41,804 nt of DNA from JADYYB01 sp964402985 (GCA_964402985.1 CAYOET010000132.1:1-41804), one strand, 5' to 3'. Shown: positions 7,153-18,441, counted from the stretch's first letter. The notes: generated by a model not told the origin, from the letters alone. Made by a program: numbers and translations.

Positions 7153-9701
7153 CCCGCCGCGCGTCGGCCTCGCTCGCCCTTCGCTTCGCGCTCCGCGAGA
7201 TGCGTGGCGGCCTTCGCGGCTTCTACGTCTTCCTCGCCTGCATCGCGCTGGGGGTCGCCGCCATCGCCGGCGTCGCCTCGCTCACCCGCAGCCTCAGCGA
7301 AGCCATCGACCGCGAGGGCCAGGCGATCCTCGGCGGCGACCTCTCCGTCAGCCTGGCGCTCCGCCCGGCCGGGGAGGCCGAACGCGCTTACCTCGCCTCG
7401 CTCGGCGCGGTGTCGGAGGCCGCGACGATGCGCGCGATGGCCCGCCGCACGGACGGGACCGACCAGACGCTGATCGAGCTGAAGGCCGTCGACGCCGCCT
7501 ATCCGCTCTACGGCTCCCTCACCCTGGAGCCGGCCATCGCGCTCGCCGCGGCGCTGGCCACCACCGACGGACGCTTCGGCGCCGCCGCCGACGAGGCGCT
7601 CCTCATCCAGCTCGGCCTCGCCGTTGGGGACGAGGTCCGCCTCGGCGACGCGACCCTCGACCTCCGCGCCGCCATCAGGGCCGAGCCCGACCGCCTCTCC
7701 GAGGGCATCGAATGGGGCCCGCGCCTTCTCATTTCGGAGGCGGCCCTCGCCGCGACCGGCCTCATCCAGCCCGGCAGCCTCGTCGAATATCTCTACCGCG
7801 TCCATCTCTCCGCGCCCGCCGAGGACGCCGCTCTGAAGGCGATCGCCGACCAGGCCGTCGCCGCCTTCCCCACCGCCGGCTGGCGCCTGCGCACCAGCGA
7901 CGACGCCGCGCCCGGCCTCGCCCGCAATCTCGATCGGCTCGGCCAGTTCCTGACCCTTGTCGGCCTCTCCGCCCTCCTCGTGGGCGGCGTCGGCATCGCC
8001 AACGCCGTCGGCGCTTATCTCGCCGGCAAACGAAGCGTCATCGCCACGCTGAGATGCCTCGGCGCGCCGGGCGGCCTCATCGTCGGAATCTACCTCGCCC
8101 AGACCCTCATCCTCGCCGCGATCGGCATCCTTATCGGCCTCGCCCTCGGTCTCGCGCTCCCCTTCGCCGCTGCGTGGGCGCTCCGCGGCGTCCTCCCGAT
8201 CCCGATCGCCCCCACGATCTACCCCGCCGAACTCGTCCTCGCCGCAATCTACGGCCTCGCCACCGCGCTCGCCTTCTCGCTCTGGCCGCTCGGCACCGCG
8301 CGCGATGTGCCGCCCACCTCGCTCTTCCGCGATCGCGTCGCCTTCACGACCCGCGGCCCGCGCTTCCGCTATCGCGCGGCCGCGCTCGCGAGCGGCGCGA
8401 TCCTCGTCGCCCTCGCCGTCGGCCTCGCCCGCGACCGTTCGATCGCCCTCACCTTCGTCGTGGCCTCCCTCGCCGCCCTCGTCGTCCTCCGCGTCGTCGC
8501 TCGGCTCATCATGCGGCTGGCGAAAGCGCTTCCGCCGCTCCCCTCGACCGAGCTCCGCCTCGCCGTAGCGAACATCCACCGGCCCGGCGCACTGACGCCC
8601 ACCGTCGTCCTCTCCCTCGGCCTCGGCCTGACCCTCCTCGCCGCGCTCGCCCTCGTCGACGGCAACATGCGCCGCGACATGGATGGCGCCACCGCCGAGG
8701 GCGCGCCGAACTTCCTCTTCCTCGACGTTCCCAGCGCCGACGCGACCGCCTTCGCCGCGTTCCTGCGCGAAACCGCCCCCGGCTCGACCCTCGAAAGCCT
8801 CCCGATGCTGCGCGGCCGGGTCACCGCCTTGAGGGGCGTGCCCACCGCCCGAATAGCCCCGCCGCCCGACCTCGCCTGGGTCCTCCGCGGCGACCGCGGC
8901 CTCACCTTCGCGGCCGAGAAGGCCGCCGGCGTCACCCTGACCGCGGGCGAGTGGTGGCCGGCCGACTATGCCGGCCCGCCCCTCGTCTCCATCGATGCCG
9001 AGATCGCCGAGGGCTTCGGCCTCGCCCTCGGCGACCCCCTCACGCTCAATGTCCTCGGCCGCGAGATCACCGCCACGATCGCCAATTTCCGCGAGGTCGA
9101 GTGGCGGGCGTTCGGCATCAATTTCTTCTTCGTCCTCTCGCCTGAGCCGCTAAGGGCCGCCCCGCATGTCGAGGTGGTCTCCCTCAACATGCCGGGCGCT
9201 CCCACCACCGCCGACGAGCTCGCTCTCCTCAACCGGGTCGGCGAGGCCTGGCCGGCCGTCACCGGCATGCGCATCAAGGAGGCCGTCGAGCACGTCAACG
9301 ACCTCGTCCGTCAGATCAGCTGGGCGATCCTCGGCGCCTCGAGCGTGACCATCCTCACCGCGATCCTCGTCCTCGCCGGCGCGCTTGCCGCCGGCCACCA
9401 CCGGCGGCTCTATGACGCGGTCATCCTGAAGACCCTCGGCGCCACCCGCCGCCGGCTCCTCGCCGCGTTCGCGGCGGAATATCTGCTGCTCGGTCTCGCC
9501 ACCGGAATCTTCGGCCTCGCCGCCGGCGCGCTGGTCGCCTGGTACGTCGTGGTGAACATCATGGAAACCGAGTTCTCGTTTCTCCCGTTGGTTGCCTTTG
9601 CCGCCACGGCCGGCGCCGTTCTCCTCACTCTCGTCCTCGGCCTCCTCGGAACGTTCCGCGTCCTCGGCCAGAAGGCGGCGCCGGTCCTGCGCTCGAATTA
9701 G
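7149..9701 (+). CDS. FtsX-like ABC permease, YbbP type
   Basis: An 850-residue permease. The first membrane segment is at about residues 22-44 (FYVFLACIALGVAAIAGVAS), then a large periplasmic part, three segments between about 260 and 375 (first FtsX domain), segments near 410-450 and 485-500, a second periplasmic part of about 220 residues, and three last segments between about 718 and 845 (second FtsX domain). The size and the two FtsX units match YbbP. The start overlaps the ATPase stop by 4 bases. Together with the ATPase and the divergent TesA-like esterase it forms a conserved trio. In E. coli the role of this system is still only loosely defined, so I give no substrate. Confidence 0.92.
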   Translation: MTRRASASLALRFALREMRGGLRGFYVFLACIALGVAAIAGVASLTRSLSEAIDREGQAILGGDLSVSLALRPAGEAERAYLASLGAVSEAATMRAMARRTDGTDQTLIELKAVDAAYPLYGSLTLEPAIALAAALATTDGRFGAAADEALLIQLGLAVGDEVRLGDATLDLRAAIRAEPDRLSEGIEWGPRLLISEAALAATGLIQPGSLVEYLYRVHLSAPAEDAALKAIADQAVAAFPTAGWRLRTSDDAAPGLARNLDRLGQFLTLVGLSALLVGGVGIANAVGAYLAGKRSVIATLRCLGAPGGLIVGIYLAQTLILAAIGILIGLALGLALPFAAAWALRGVLPIPIAPTIYPAELVLAAIYGLATALAFSLWPLGTARDVPPTSLFRDRVAFTTRGPRFRYRAAALASGAILVALAVGLARDRSIALTFVVASLAALVVLRVVARLIMRLAKALPPLPSTELRLAVANIHRPGALTPTVVLSLGLGLTLLAALALVDGNMRRDMDGATAEGAPNFLFLDVPSADATAFAAFLRETAPGSTLESLPMLRGRVTALRGVPTARIAPPPDLAWVLRGDRGLTFAAEKAAGVTLTAGEWWPADYAGPPLVSIDAEIAEGFGLALGDPLTLNVLGREITATIANFREVEWRAFGINFFFVLSPEPLRAAPHVEVVSLNMPGAPTTADELALLNRVGEAWPAVTGMRIKEAVEHVNDLVRQISWAILGASSVTILTAILVLAGALAAGHHRRLYDAVILKTLGATRRRLLAAFAAEYLLLGLATGIFGLAAGALVAWYVVVNIMETEFSFLPLVAFAATAGAVLLTLVLGLLGTFRVLGQKAAPVLRSN

Positions 9702-9829
9702 CCGCAGAAACCGACACTTTCGTCTGTCCGATTTCGCTTGTTGCCGGGGGACCCAAGCCCCATATTCCCGATAGTTCCGCTAGGCCCCCCATTTTGGGCA
9801 GGGCCGTCCGGTCGTGAGGGAAGAAACTG

Positions 9830-10585
9830 ATGACGAACTACGACAACCAGGCGCGCTACGGTTCCGTTCCGCGCACCGATGTCGGGGTCATTGACGAGGG
9901 CCTGCGGGCCCACATGGTCCGCGTCTACAACTACATGGCTTCCGGCCTGCTGCTGACCGCGGCTCTGGCCTGGGGGACGTTCAAGCTCGCGTTCGTCGAG
10001 ACGGACGGTGTGTTGATGCCCACCCAGATCGGCATGACCCTTTTCGGTTCGCCCCTGGTCTGGGCGATCATCTTTGCGCCGCTGGCTCTGGTGTTCTTCC
10101 TGAGCTTCCGCATCCAGCACATGAGCGTAAGTGCCGCGCAGACCACCTTCTGGGTCTATGCGGGCCTGGTAGGCGTATCGCTGGCGACGATCTTCGCGGT
10201 TTACGAGCTGGGCAGCATCTTCCAGGTGTTCGCGATCACCGCCGCCATGTTCGGCGCGATGAGCCTCTGGGGTTACACGACCAAGCGTGACCTGACCGGC
10301 CTGGGCAGCTTCCTGTTCATGGGCCTGATCGGCATCGTCATCGCATCGATCGTGAACATCTTCCTCGGCTCGGATGCGATCGGCTGGATCGTGTCGGTGC
10401 TCGGCGTGGTGATCTTCACCGGCCTCACCGCCTACGACACCCAGAAGATCAAGGAGCAGTACTATGTCGGTGACGACGGTACCGCCACCGGCCGGAAGGC
10501 GATCATGGGCGCTCTGTCGCTCTACCTCGACTTCCTGAACCTCTTCCTGATGCTCCTCCGCCTCTTCGGCAATCAGCGCGACTAA
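9830..10585 (+). CDS. Bax inhibitor-1/YccA family membrane protein
   Basis: A 251-residue protein with seven hydrophobic segments, beginning near residues 37-55 and ending with FLNLFLMLLRLFG near 235-247. The N terminus is a soluble tail carrying DEGLRAHMVRVYNYMASGL, and the C-terminal part contains GLTAYDTQKIKEQY, both hallmarks of bacterial BI-1 proteins (YbhL/YccA group, annotated as Bax inhibitor-1 family). Members are thought to act as pH-sensitive calcium leak channels and YccA modulates FtsH in E. coli; which applies here is unknown. A GAGGGAAG ribosome site precedes the ATG. A strong terminator follows 25 bases after the stop, so the gene is probably transcribed alone. Confidence 0.93.
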   Translation: MTNYDNQARYGSVPRTDVGVIDEGLRAHMVRVYNYMASGLLLTAALAWGTFKLAFVETDGVLMPTQIGMTLFGSPLVWAIIFAPLALVFFLSFRIQHMSVSAAQTTFWVYAGLVGVSLATIFAVYELGSIFQVFAITAAMFGAMSLWGYTTKRDLTGLGSFLFMGLIGIVIASIVNIFLGSDAIGWIVSVLGVVIFTGLTAYDTQKIKEQYYVGDDGTATGRKAIMGALSLYLDFLNLFLMLLRLFGNQRD

Positions 10586-10610
10586 GACGAGGACCATCAT
10601 CGGAAATTCG

Positions 10611-10640
10611 AAGGGCGCGGCTCACCCCGCGCCCTTTTTC
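10611..10640 (+). terminator. Intrinsic terminator of the BI-1 gene
   Basis: A 10-bp perfect stem, aagggcgcgg paired with ccgcgccctt, closes a 6-base loop and runs straight into a T tract (10635-10639). It lies 25 bases past the BI-1 stop codon. On the other strand the same stem follows the stop codon of the DUF2794 gene, but with a poor T tract, so minus-strand function is less certain. Confidence 0.88.
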
Positions 10641-10657
10641 TTTGCTCTCCCGAGCGC

Positions 10658-11044
10658 TCAGGCCGTGACCAGGCTCAGCCCCTTGTCGAGCACCCGCAGC
10701 ACCCGCGCGAGATCCTGCCCGCGCTTCATGATCAGCCCGCCGGCGGCGACCACGCTGAACGCGCCCTGCTTCCGCGCCAGTTCCGGCTGCTTGACCACCC
10801 GGAACATCGGCACCTCGGAGGCGCGCCGGTAGATCGAGAACACCGCCTGGTCGGGGAGGAGGTCGATCGCGTAATCGCGCCACTCGCCGCTCGCGACCTT
10901 GCGGCCGTAGAGTTTCAGAATCGCGTTGAGCTCGGGCCGGGTGAACGTGACCGGCAGGGCGACCGGGCGCTGCTGGCTTCCGGCGGCGCGGCCGATTGAA
11001 ACTGCCCCGCCGCCGAATCGTTCGATATCTTCGCCCTCGCGCAT
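10658..11044 (-). CDS. DUF2794 domain protein
   Basis: A 128-residue protein, convergent with the BI-1 gene. After a short variable start (about 25 residues) the rest is the DUF2794 domain, recognised by RPELNAILKLYGRKVASGEW (36-55), RDYAIDLLPDQAVFSIYRR and VKQPELARKQGAFSVV. The family is restricted largely to alphaproteobacteria and has no known function. There is no signal peptide or membrane segment, so it should be cytoplasmic. The ATG at 11044 is preceded by AAAGGG at a good distance. Upstream, gtcatga occurs twice, 11 bases apart (11057-11063 and 11068-11074), which could be an operator. Confidence in the gene and family is high, in role none. Confidence 0.9.
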   Translation of the reverse strand: MREGEDIERFGGGAVSIGRAAGSQQRPVALPVTFTRPELNAILKLYGRKVASGEWRDYAIDLLPDQAVFSIYRRASEVPMFRVVKQPELARKQGAFSVVAAGGLIMKRGQDLARVLRVLDKGLSLVTA

Positions 11045-11159
11045 CTCAGCCCTTTCGTCATGACCCCGTCATGATCCGCCCGCCGCCTGACTCTGGCAAC
11101 CCCTCGTTCTGTATCCGTCTGCAAGATTCCTTGATTCCGCCATTATCCGGCCCTGCCTC

Positions 11160-11340
11160 AGCCACGGACCGAAACCAGTATCCTCGCGTTGCCTCAGACG
11201 GTCCGGTTTGGTGGTGGCTTCCGGTAATCTCAGCCCCCCAGCCCCCCGGAACTTCATCGCCGAACCGGACCACCTTCTGAGCAAATGGTTCGACCCCAAA
11301 AGGTTGATCTGAAGGCCGGTTCCCTGCCGGCCTTTTTTTG
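11160..11340 (+). ncRNA. Candidate small RNA ending at an orphan terminator
   Basis: The 412 bases between the DUF2794 gene (minus strand) and htpG (plus strand) hold no convincing protein gene, but they end a plus-strand transcript at a perfect terminator (11312-11339). Upstream are competing helices: cggaccg (11165-11171) can pair with cggtccg (11199-11205), or ggtccggtt (11200-11208) can pair with aaccggacc (11263-11271), the latter enclosing ttccgg/ccggaa (11219-11224 with 11246-11251). The BI-1 gene has its own terminator, so this one must serve something starting inside the gap. The 5' end is a guess and I recognise no known RNA family. Confidence 0.4.
11312..11340 (+). terminator. Orphan intrinsic terminator upstream of htpG
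   Basis: The stem aaggccgg/ccggcctt (8 bp, 7-base loop) is followed by a T tract ending at 11339. No plus-strand protein gene ends here: the preceding plus-strand gene stops at 10585 and has its own terminator. On the minus strand the hairpin lacks a following T tract. Confidence 0.82.
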
Positions 11341-11383
11341 TGCCGCCGGGCCGGCGCACCATTGGCCGACCCATCGGAGCTGG

Positions 11384-11412
11384 CTTGAAGAAAAACCGCG
11401 CGGCGGCGATAT
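11384..11412 (+). promoter_or_regulatory. Possible heat-shock (RpoH) promoter of htpG
   Basis: CTTGAA at 11384-11389 matches the RpoH -35 element. After 17 bases comes cgatat (11407-11412), a partial match to the C-T-T/C-A-T-N-T type -10. It lies 45 bases ahead of the htpG start and downstream of the orphan terminator. htpG is a classic RpoH target, so position and family agree, but the -10 is weak. Confidence 0.35.
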
Positions 11413-11456
11413 GAGCGCCGGATTCTGCCCAACGAGGGCTCGACCGGAACCCGTTC

Positions 11457-13364
11457 ATGATCGACACCGCGCCGCCTGGCAGCGAGACCCGCTCCTTCGA
11501 TGCCGAGGTCTCCCGCCTCCTGCACCTGATGGTGCATTCGGTCTACTCCAACCCCGACGTCTTCCTCCGTGAGCTGATCTCCAACGCCGCCGACGCCTGT
11601 GAGCGGCTGCGCACCCTCGCTTTGGAGAAGCCCGAGCTGGTCGGCGAGGACGCCGCCTTCAAGGTCCGCCTGATCCCCGACCGGAAGGCCGGCCGCCTGA
11701 CCGTCGAGGACAACGGCGTCGGCATGGACCGCCCGGATCTGGTCGACAATCTCGGCACCATCGCCCGCTCCGGCACCAAGGCCTTCCTCGACGGCCTCGG
11801 CAGGGGCAGCGAGGGCAGCTCGCTGATCGGCCAGTTCGGCGTCGGGTTCTACTCTGCTTTCATGGTCGCCGACCGGGTCGACGTCTTCACCGTCCCCGCC
11901 CTCAAGCCCGGCGAGGCCTGGCACTGGTCCTCCGACGGCAAAGGCACCTTCACCGTTGAGCCCGCCGACCCCGCGGCCGCGCCGAAACGCGGCACGCGCA
12001 TCGTCCTCCACCTCTCCGAGACCGGCCGCGACTACGCCGACTCCCACACGCTGGAGCGCGTCGTCGCCGAATACTCGGCTCACGTCACCGTGCCGATCGT
12101 CCTCCAGCTCGAGGACGGCGCGACCGACAAGACCCTTGCCGACGGCACCGCGCTCTGGCGCCTCCCCAAGAGCGCCGTGAAGCCCGGGGACTACGCCGCC
12201 CTCTACCGCCACATCGCGGGCGATGGCCACATCGCGGGCGATTTCGACGAGCCTGCCCTCACCCTTCACTACCGGGCCGAGGGCCGCAGCGAATACTCCG
12301 TCCTCCTCTTCGTCCCCGGCGAGAAGCCGCTCGACCTCTTCGGCCCAGAACGCCGCGGGCGCCTCAAGCTCTATGTCCGCCGCGTCTTCATCACCGACGA
12401 GGCTGACATCCTTCCGCCGTGGCTGCGCTTCGTGCGCGGCGTGATCGACTCCGAGGATCTGCCGCTCAACCTCTCGCGCGAGATGCTGCAGAAGGACCCC
12501 GCCCTCGCCGCCATCGGCAAGGCGGTGACCACGCGCCTCCTCGCCGAGCTGGAGAAGACCGCCAAGGACCAGCCCGAGACCTTCGCCACGATCTGGGAAG
12601 CCTTCGCCGCGGTGATCAAGGAGGGCCTCTACGAGGACCCCGCGCGCCGCGACACGCTCTTCAAGCTCGCCCGCTTCCGCACCACCGCCGGCGACGGCTG
12701 GCGTTCGCTCGGCGACTATCTCGCCGCGCTGAAACCCAACCAGACCGCCATCTATTACGCGCTAGGAGACAGCCAGGCCGCCATCAAATCGAGCCCGCAG
12801 CTCGAGGGCTACCGCCGCCGCGGCGTCGAGGTGCTGCTGCTCAGCGACCCGATCGACGCCTTCTGGGTGCGCACTTCGCTCGGCGTCGAGGGCAAGCCCT
12901 TCAAGTCGGTGACCCAGGGCGCCGCCGACCTCTCGCTTCTCAGCGGGGCCGACGACAAGGCCGACGCCGGCAACCGCGCCGCGATCGCCACCCTCGCCGC
13001 CCGCTTCGCGACCGCGCTCGGCGACCGTGTCTCGGCGGTGACCCTCTCCGAACGCCTGACCGACAGCCCGGTCTGCCTCGTCGCCGCGGAGGCCGGGCTC
13101 GACCGCCAGCTCGAGCGCCTCCTCGCCCGCCAGGGCGACAAGGCCGATCGCGCCAAGCCCGTCCTCGAGATCAATCCCGCCAGCAAGCTGATCGCCGACC
13201 TCGCCGACCGACTTCGCAGCGCCCCGGCGTCCCCGCTCCTCGACGATGCCGCGCTCATGCTCTACGCCGAGGCTTGCATCCTCGACGGCGAGGTCCCTGC
13301 CGATGCCGCCGAATTCAGCCGCGGCCTCGACCGTCTGATCGAGGCAGCCCTCAAGGCGGGTTGA
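11457..13364 (+). CDS. htpG: Hsp90-family chaperone HtpG
   Basis: A 635-residue cytoplasmic Hsp90. The N-terminal ATPase domain shows HLMVHSVYSNPDVFLRELIS (22-41), DNGVGMD and GQFGVGFYSAFMVADRVD, which form the GHKL nucleotide pocket. The middle domain contains the RGVIDSEDLPLNLSRE segment found in all Hsp90 proteins, and the C-terminal dimerisation part is complete. Length is within the normal range for bacterial HtpG. The ATG at 11457 has no good ribosome site, but homologues begin about 20 residues before the HLM segment, which fits. A possible heat-shock promoter lies just upstream. The stop is 7 bases from the stop of the convergent DUF1223 gene, and I see no terminator in the gap. Confidence 0.96.
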   Translation: MIDTAPPGSETRSFDAEVSRLLHLMVHSVYSNPDVFLRELISNAADACERLRTLALEKPELVGEDAAFKVRLIPDRKAGRLTVEDNGVGMDRPDLVDNLGTIARSGTKAFLDGLGRGSEGSSLIGQFGVGFYSAFMVADRVDVFTVPALKPGEAWHWSSDGKGTFTVEPADPAAAPKRGTRIVLHLSETGRDYADSHTLERVVAEYSAHVTVPIVLQLEDGATDKTLADGTALWRLPKSAVKPGDYAALYRHIAGDGHIAGDFDEPALTLHYRAEGRSEYSVLLFVPGEKPLDLFGPERRGRLKLYVRRVFITDEADILPPWLRFVRGVIDSEDLPLNLSREMLQKDPALAAIGKAVTTRLLAELEKTAKDQPETFATIWEAFAAVIKEGLYEDPARRDTLFKLARFRTTAGDGWRSLGDYLAALKPNQTAIYYALGDSQAAIKSSPQLEGYRRRGVEVLLLSDPIDAFWVRTSLGVEGKPFKSVTQGAADLSLLSGADDKADAGNRAAIATLAARFATALGDRVSAVTLSERLTDSPVCLVAAEAGLDRQLERLLARQGDKADRAKPVLEINPASKLIADLADRLRSAPASPLLDDAALMLYAEACILDGEVPADAAEFSRGLDRLIEAALKAG

Positions 13365-13371
13365 CTTCGGA

Positions 13372-14151
13372 CTAGCGAGCGGTGATGGCGTAGCCGCCGT
13401 GCGGGGTCAGCGCCGTCGCCCCGATGATGCGCCCGGGGGTGCCGTCGCGCGCTTCCTGCTGCAGGAGGATGGCGCAGCCGTCGGCGCCCGCCTCGCGCAG
13501 CATGCTGAGCGGGATCTCGATCGACATCGCCTGCCCCCGCCACATCGCCACCCGGTGCATCGTGCGCACCACGTTGTGGTAGCTGAGCGTGCGCCCGCGG
13601 TTCTCGCCCGCCCCGATCGCGACCGATTCGTAGCGGTCGAACGCGGCCAGCCACACGCTCGCCGTGCTCGCGTCGTCGCTCGGCGAACTGCCGATCCTGA
13701 CGCGGAGGGCGTCCGCCATGATCGACATGTTGACCTGCACCGGCAACCCGAAACTGCCCGAGGTCGACAGCACCATGAAGTCGATCTCTTCCTTGACGCT
13801 GCCGTCGATCGCGACCTGACCGTTGACCACGATCTGCGGCGTGGCGAGGCCCATCCCTCCGAGACCGTTCGAATAGGCCTGCTGGCGGACGGTGAATTCG
13901 TGCCGGGCCAGCGTGTCGCGCCAGCCGCGGAAATCCCAGTAGTCGATCGGGAAGGTCAGGACGACATAGTCGCCCTCCTCGATGTAGTGCTCGGCCAGGG
14001 CGTCGGCCGCAGGACAGCTGCCGCAGCCCTGGCTGGTGAACAGCTCGAGGACGGCGGTGGTCTGCGCCTGCGAGGGTGTCGGGAGGACCGAGAGGATCAG
14101 CCCGCCAATGCCCGTCGCGACGCTGATTCTTCGTAGCCAGCCGCCGGCCAT
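13372..14151 (-). CDS. DUF1223 secreted thioredoxin-like protein
   Basis: A 259-residue exported protein. The chosen ATG (14151) gives MAGGWLRRISVATGIGGLIL and then SVLPTPSQA, a signal peptide with cleavage near residue 29; the open frame upstream has no such character. The DUF1223 mark is LELFTSQGCGSCPAAD (35-50), a thioredoxin-like CxxC (C43, C46). One more cysteine is near the C terminus (DGCAILL). The family is periplasmic and of unknown function. It lies downstream of acnA on the same strand with 227 bases between; acnA-DUF1223 neighbours are common in Hyphomicrobiales. Its position across from the ccm genes, whose job also needs periplasmic thiol chemistry, is suggestive but unproven. 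Confidence 0.86.
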   Translation of the reverse strand: MAGGWLRRISVATGIGGLILSVLPTPSQAQTTAVLELFTSQGCGSCPAADALAEHYIEEGDYVVLTFPIDYWDFRGWRDTLARHEFTVRQQAYSNGLGGMGLATPQIVVNGQVAIDGSVKEEIDFMVLSTSGSFGLPVQVNMSIMADALRVRIGSSPSDDASTASVWLAAFDRYESVAIGAGENRGRTLSYHNVVRTMHRVAMWRGQAMSIEIPLSMLREAGADGCAILLQQEARDGTPGRIIGATALTPHGGYAITAR

Positions 14152-14255
14152 CGGCAGGAATCCAGTAGATATTTCAAGGGGTGGCGCGGGTTCGCTGCGC
14201 CGTCCTGAAAAGCCTAGGATTCCCCCCACCCCGTGGCGAGTCACGTTCGGTTGAG

Positions 14256-14277
14256 ACGGTAACCCTTTTGATACCGT
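14256..14277. promoter_or_regulatory. Inverted repeat between acnA and the DUF1223 gene
   Basis: acggta and taccgt form perfect 6-bp arms around a 10-base AT-richer centre (acccttttga). It sits 105 bases upstream of the DUF1223 start and downstream of the acnA stop. This could be an operator for a DUF1223 promoter. The rest of the gap (14152-14378) shows nothing recognisable. Confidence 0.25.
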
Positions 14278-14378
14278 ATCGGCGCGCGCCGGGCGGCGGG
14301 AACCCACGCTGGGCATCAAAGTCCCGCGCGCGGCGGCGAGGCGAGACGGGGGCCCTTCCTCACGCGCCATTTATCAAC

Positions 14379-17069
<2,691 letters not shown>

Positions 17070-17336
17070 GGTCAACCTTTAGCGATCGTCTGTATCCGGA
17101 CCGGCCTGCCGCAAGGTGCAATAGCCGTTTGCTCTCAATCCCTTAGCGTGCCCGATTGACGCCAGAACTGCCACGCTCGGGCTCGTGGCCGCGTTTATGA
17201 GGCCGCCGGCCCGGCCCGGCAACGACAATCGGACAGGCCAGCCGTGCAATTTGTTGCCCCGCGTCCCCCGAATGCGCTACGGGACGCGCCAACCAAAGCC
17301 CCGCCGGGGCGGCTCCTCTCGACCAGGCCCGCGTCC

Positions 17337-17936
17337 ATGCAGCTCGCCGCCACAGACCTTGCAGTCGAGCGCGCCGGGCGGCGCGTCCTCAGCGACATTT
17401 CGTTTCGCGTGAGCAGCGGCGAACTCCTGACCGTGACCGGCCCGAATGGGGCCGGCAAGTCGACCCTCCTCCGCGCCGTCGCGGGCCTGCTCCGTCCGGT
17501 CTCGGGCAAGATCACGATCGACCCCGCCCCGGACGGCCCCCGCGGTCTGGCGATGCATTATTTCGGCCATCTCGACGCGCTGAAGTCCGCCGAGACCGTG
17601 ATCGCCAACCTTGCCTTCTGGCAGCGGCTCTACGGCGCGACCGGGATCGCCCCCAACGATGCCCTCGACCGGGTCGGCATCGAGACCCTCGAGGACCTCC
17701 CTGCCTCGTACCTATCCGCCGGCCAGCGCCGCCGTCTCGCCATCGCCCGTTTGCTTGTCAGCCATCGCCCGGTCTGGCTCCTCGACGAGCCGACCGCCTC
17801 CCTCGACGCGGCCTCCGACAAGATGATGGGGGGACTCATCGCCGAGCACCTCGCGAGCGGCGGCATCGCCCTCGCCGCCAGCCACCTCCCGCTGGCCGTC
17901 GCCGCCAGCGCCACCCTCGCCCTGGGCCGGGCATGA
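17337..17936 (+). CDS. ccmA: Heme exporter ATPase CcmA
   Basis: A 199-residue ABC ATPase of cytochrome c maturation system I. It powers release of heme-loaded CcmE from CcmC/D. Walker A is GPNGAGKS (35-42), the signature is LSAGQRRR (126-133, the characteristic CcmA variant of LSGGQ) and Walker B is VWLLDEP (146-152). YFGHLDALKSAETV is also typical. The frame is open 31 codons upstream, but the ATG at 17337 matches the usual CcmA length and opening (MQLAATDLAVERAGR). It is divergent from acnA. In most relatives ccmB follows at once; here 505 bases of repeat DNA intervene. Confidence 0.94.
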   Translation: MQLAATDLAVERAGRRVLSDISFRVSSGELLTVTGPNGAGKSTLLRAVAGLLRPVSGKITIDPAPDGPRGLAMHYFGHLDALKSAETVIANLAFWQRLYGATGIAPNDALDRVGIETLEDLPASYLSAGQRRRLAIARLLVSHRPVWLLDEPTASLDAASDKMMGGLIAEHLASGGIALAASHLPLAVAASATLALGRA

Positions 17937-18012
17937 GAAGCTCGTCCGCCCGTCCACTGCGTTTGATCGCCGCCCATCCGCAAAACGCTCCTCGCCGCGA
18001 GCCGGCCGCCAA

Positions 18013-18410
18013 CCTGCCCCTTCTCCCCGGTGGGGAGCAGGTTGGGATGAGGGGCCCCCACGCTTGCCGAAGTATCCGCCGCTACTCGCGCGCTATCCGG
18101 ATGGGGCGGAGCCCCCTCACCCTAACCCTCTCCCCGCCGGGGAGAGGGGACGCGCTCCTTTCTGGATGGTCACGTCGAGGAGCACAGGGCCGCGCGATGG
18201 CCAGGCTCCTCCCCTCCCCGTCTAAGGCGCTCACCTCTCCCCGGAGGTCGCTCTCCTCTCCCCGGGGGGGAGAGGTCCGACCGAAGGGAGGGGTGAGGGG
18301 GCACCACCTCGGGAAGTTCGCTCCATCTAGGCGCCTCCACGGGCCAGCGTGGTACCCCCTCACCCTAACCCTCTCCCCCCCGGGGAGAGGGGACGCGTTC
18401 ATTTCTGGAT
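18013..18410. repeat. REP-like palindrome cluster between ccmA and ccmB
   Basis: The 505-base gap 17937-18441 holds no gene and consists largely of GC-rich palindromes. Two direct copies of a 56-base unit (18112-18167 and 18355-18410) differ at only 3 positions; each contains ccctctcccc...ggggagagggg. An inverted relative lies at about 18250-18300, and a diverged unit at about 18013-18058. A further shared segment, 18089-18115, recurs in reverse inside mtaB (about 23521-23546). This is the form of a REP/BIME-like dispersed family. Translating the units gives proline/glycine/arginine-rich peptides that are not real proteins. Confidence 0.8.
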
Positions 18411-18441
18411 CGGGTGATCCGGCGGCGAGCAACGGCCGCGC

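Noticed and set aside
11285..11310. ggttcgacccc, which looks like a tRNA T-arm.
   Set aside because: No acceptor, D or anticodon stems can be built around it, and the terminator hairpin follows directly.
18013..18410. Repeats considered as a CRISPR array.
   Set aside because: Units occur in both orientations, spacing is irregular, there are no uniform spacers and no cas genes. They are REP-like palindromes.
18082..18432. A 116-codon open frame in the ccmA-ccmB gap.
   Set aside because: It is only the translation of the repeat units (SPLPGGERVRVRG-type peptides) and occurs wherever such repeats do.
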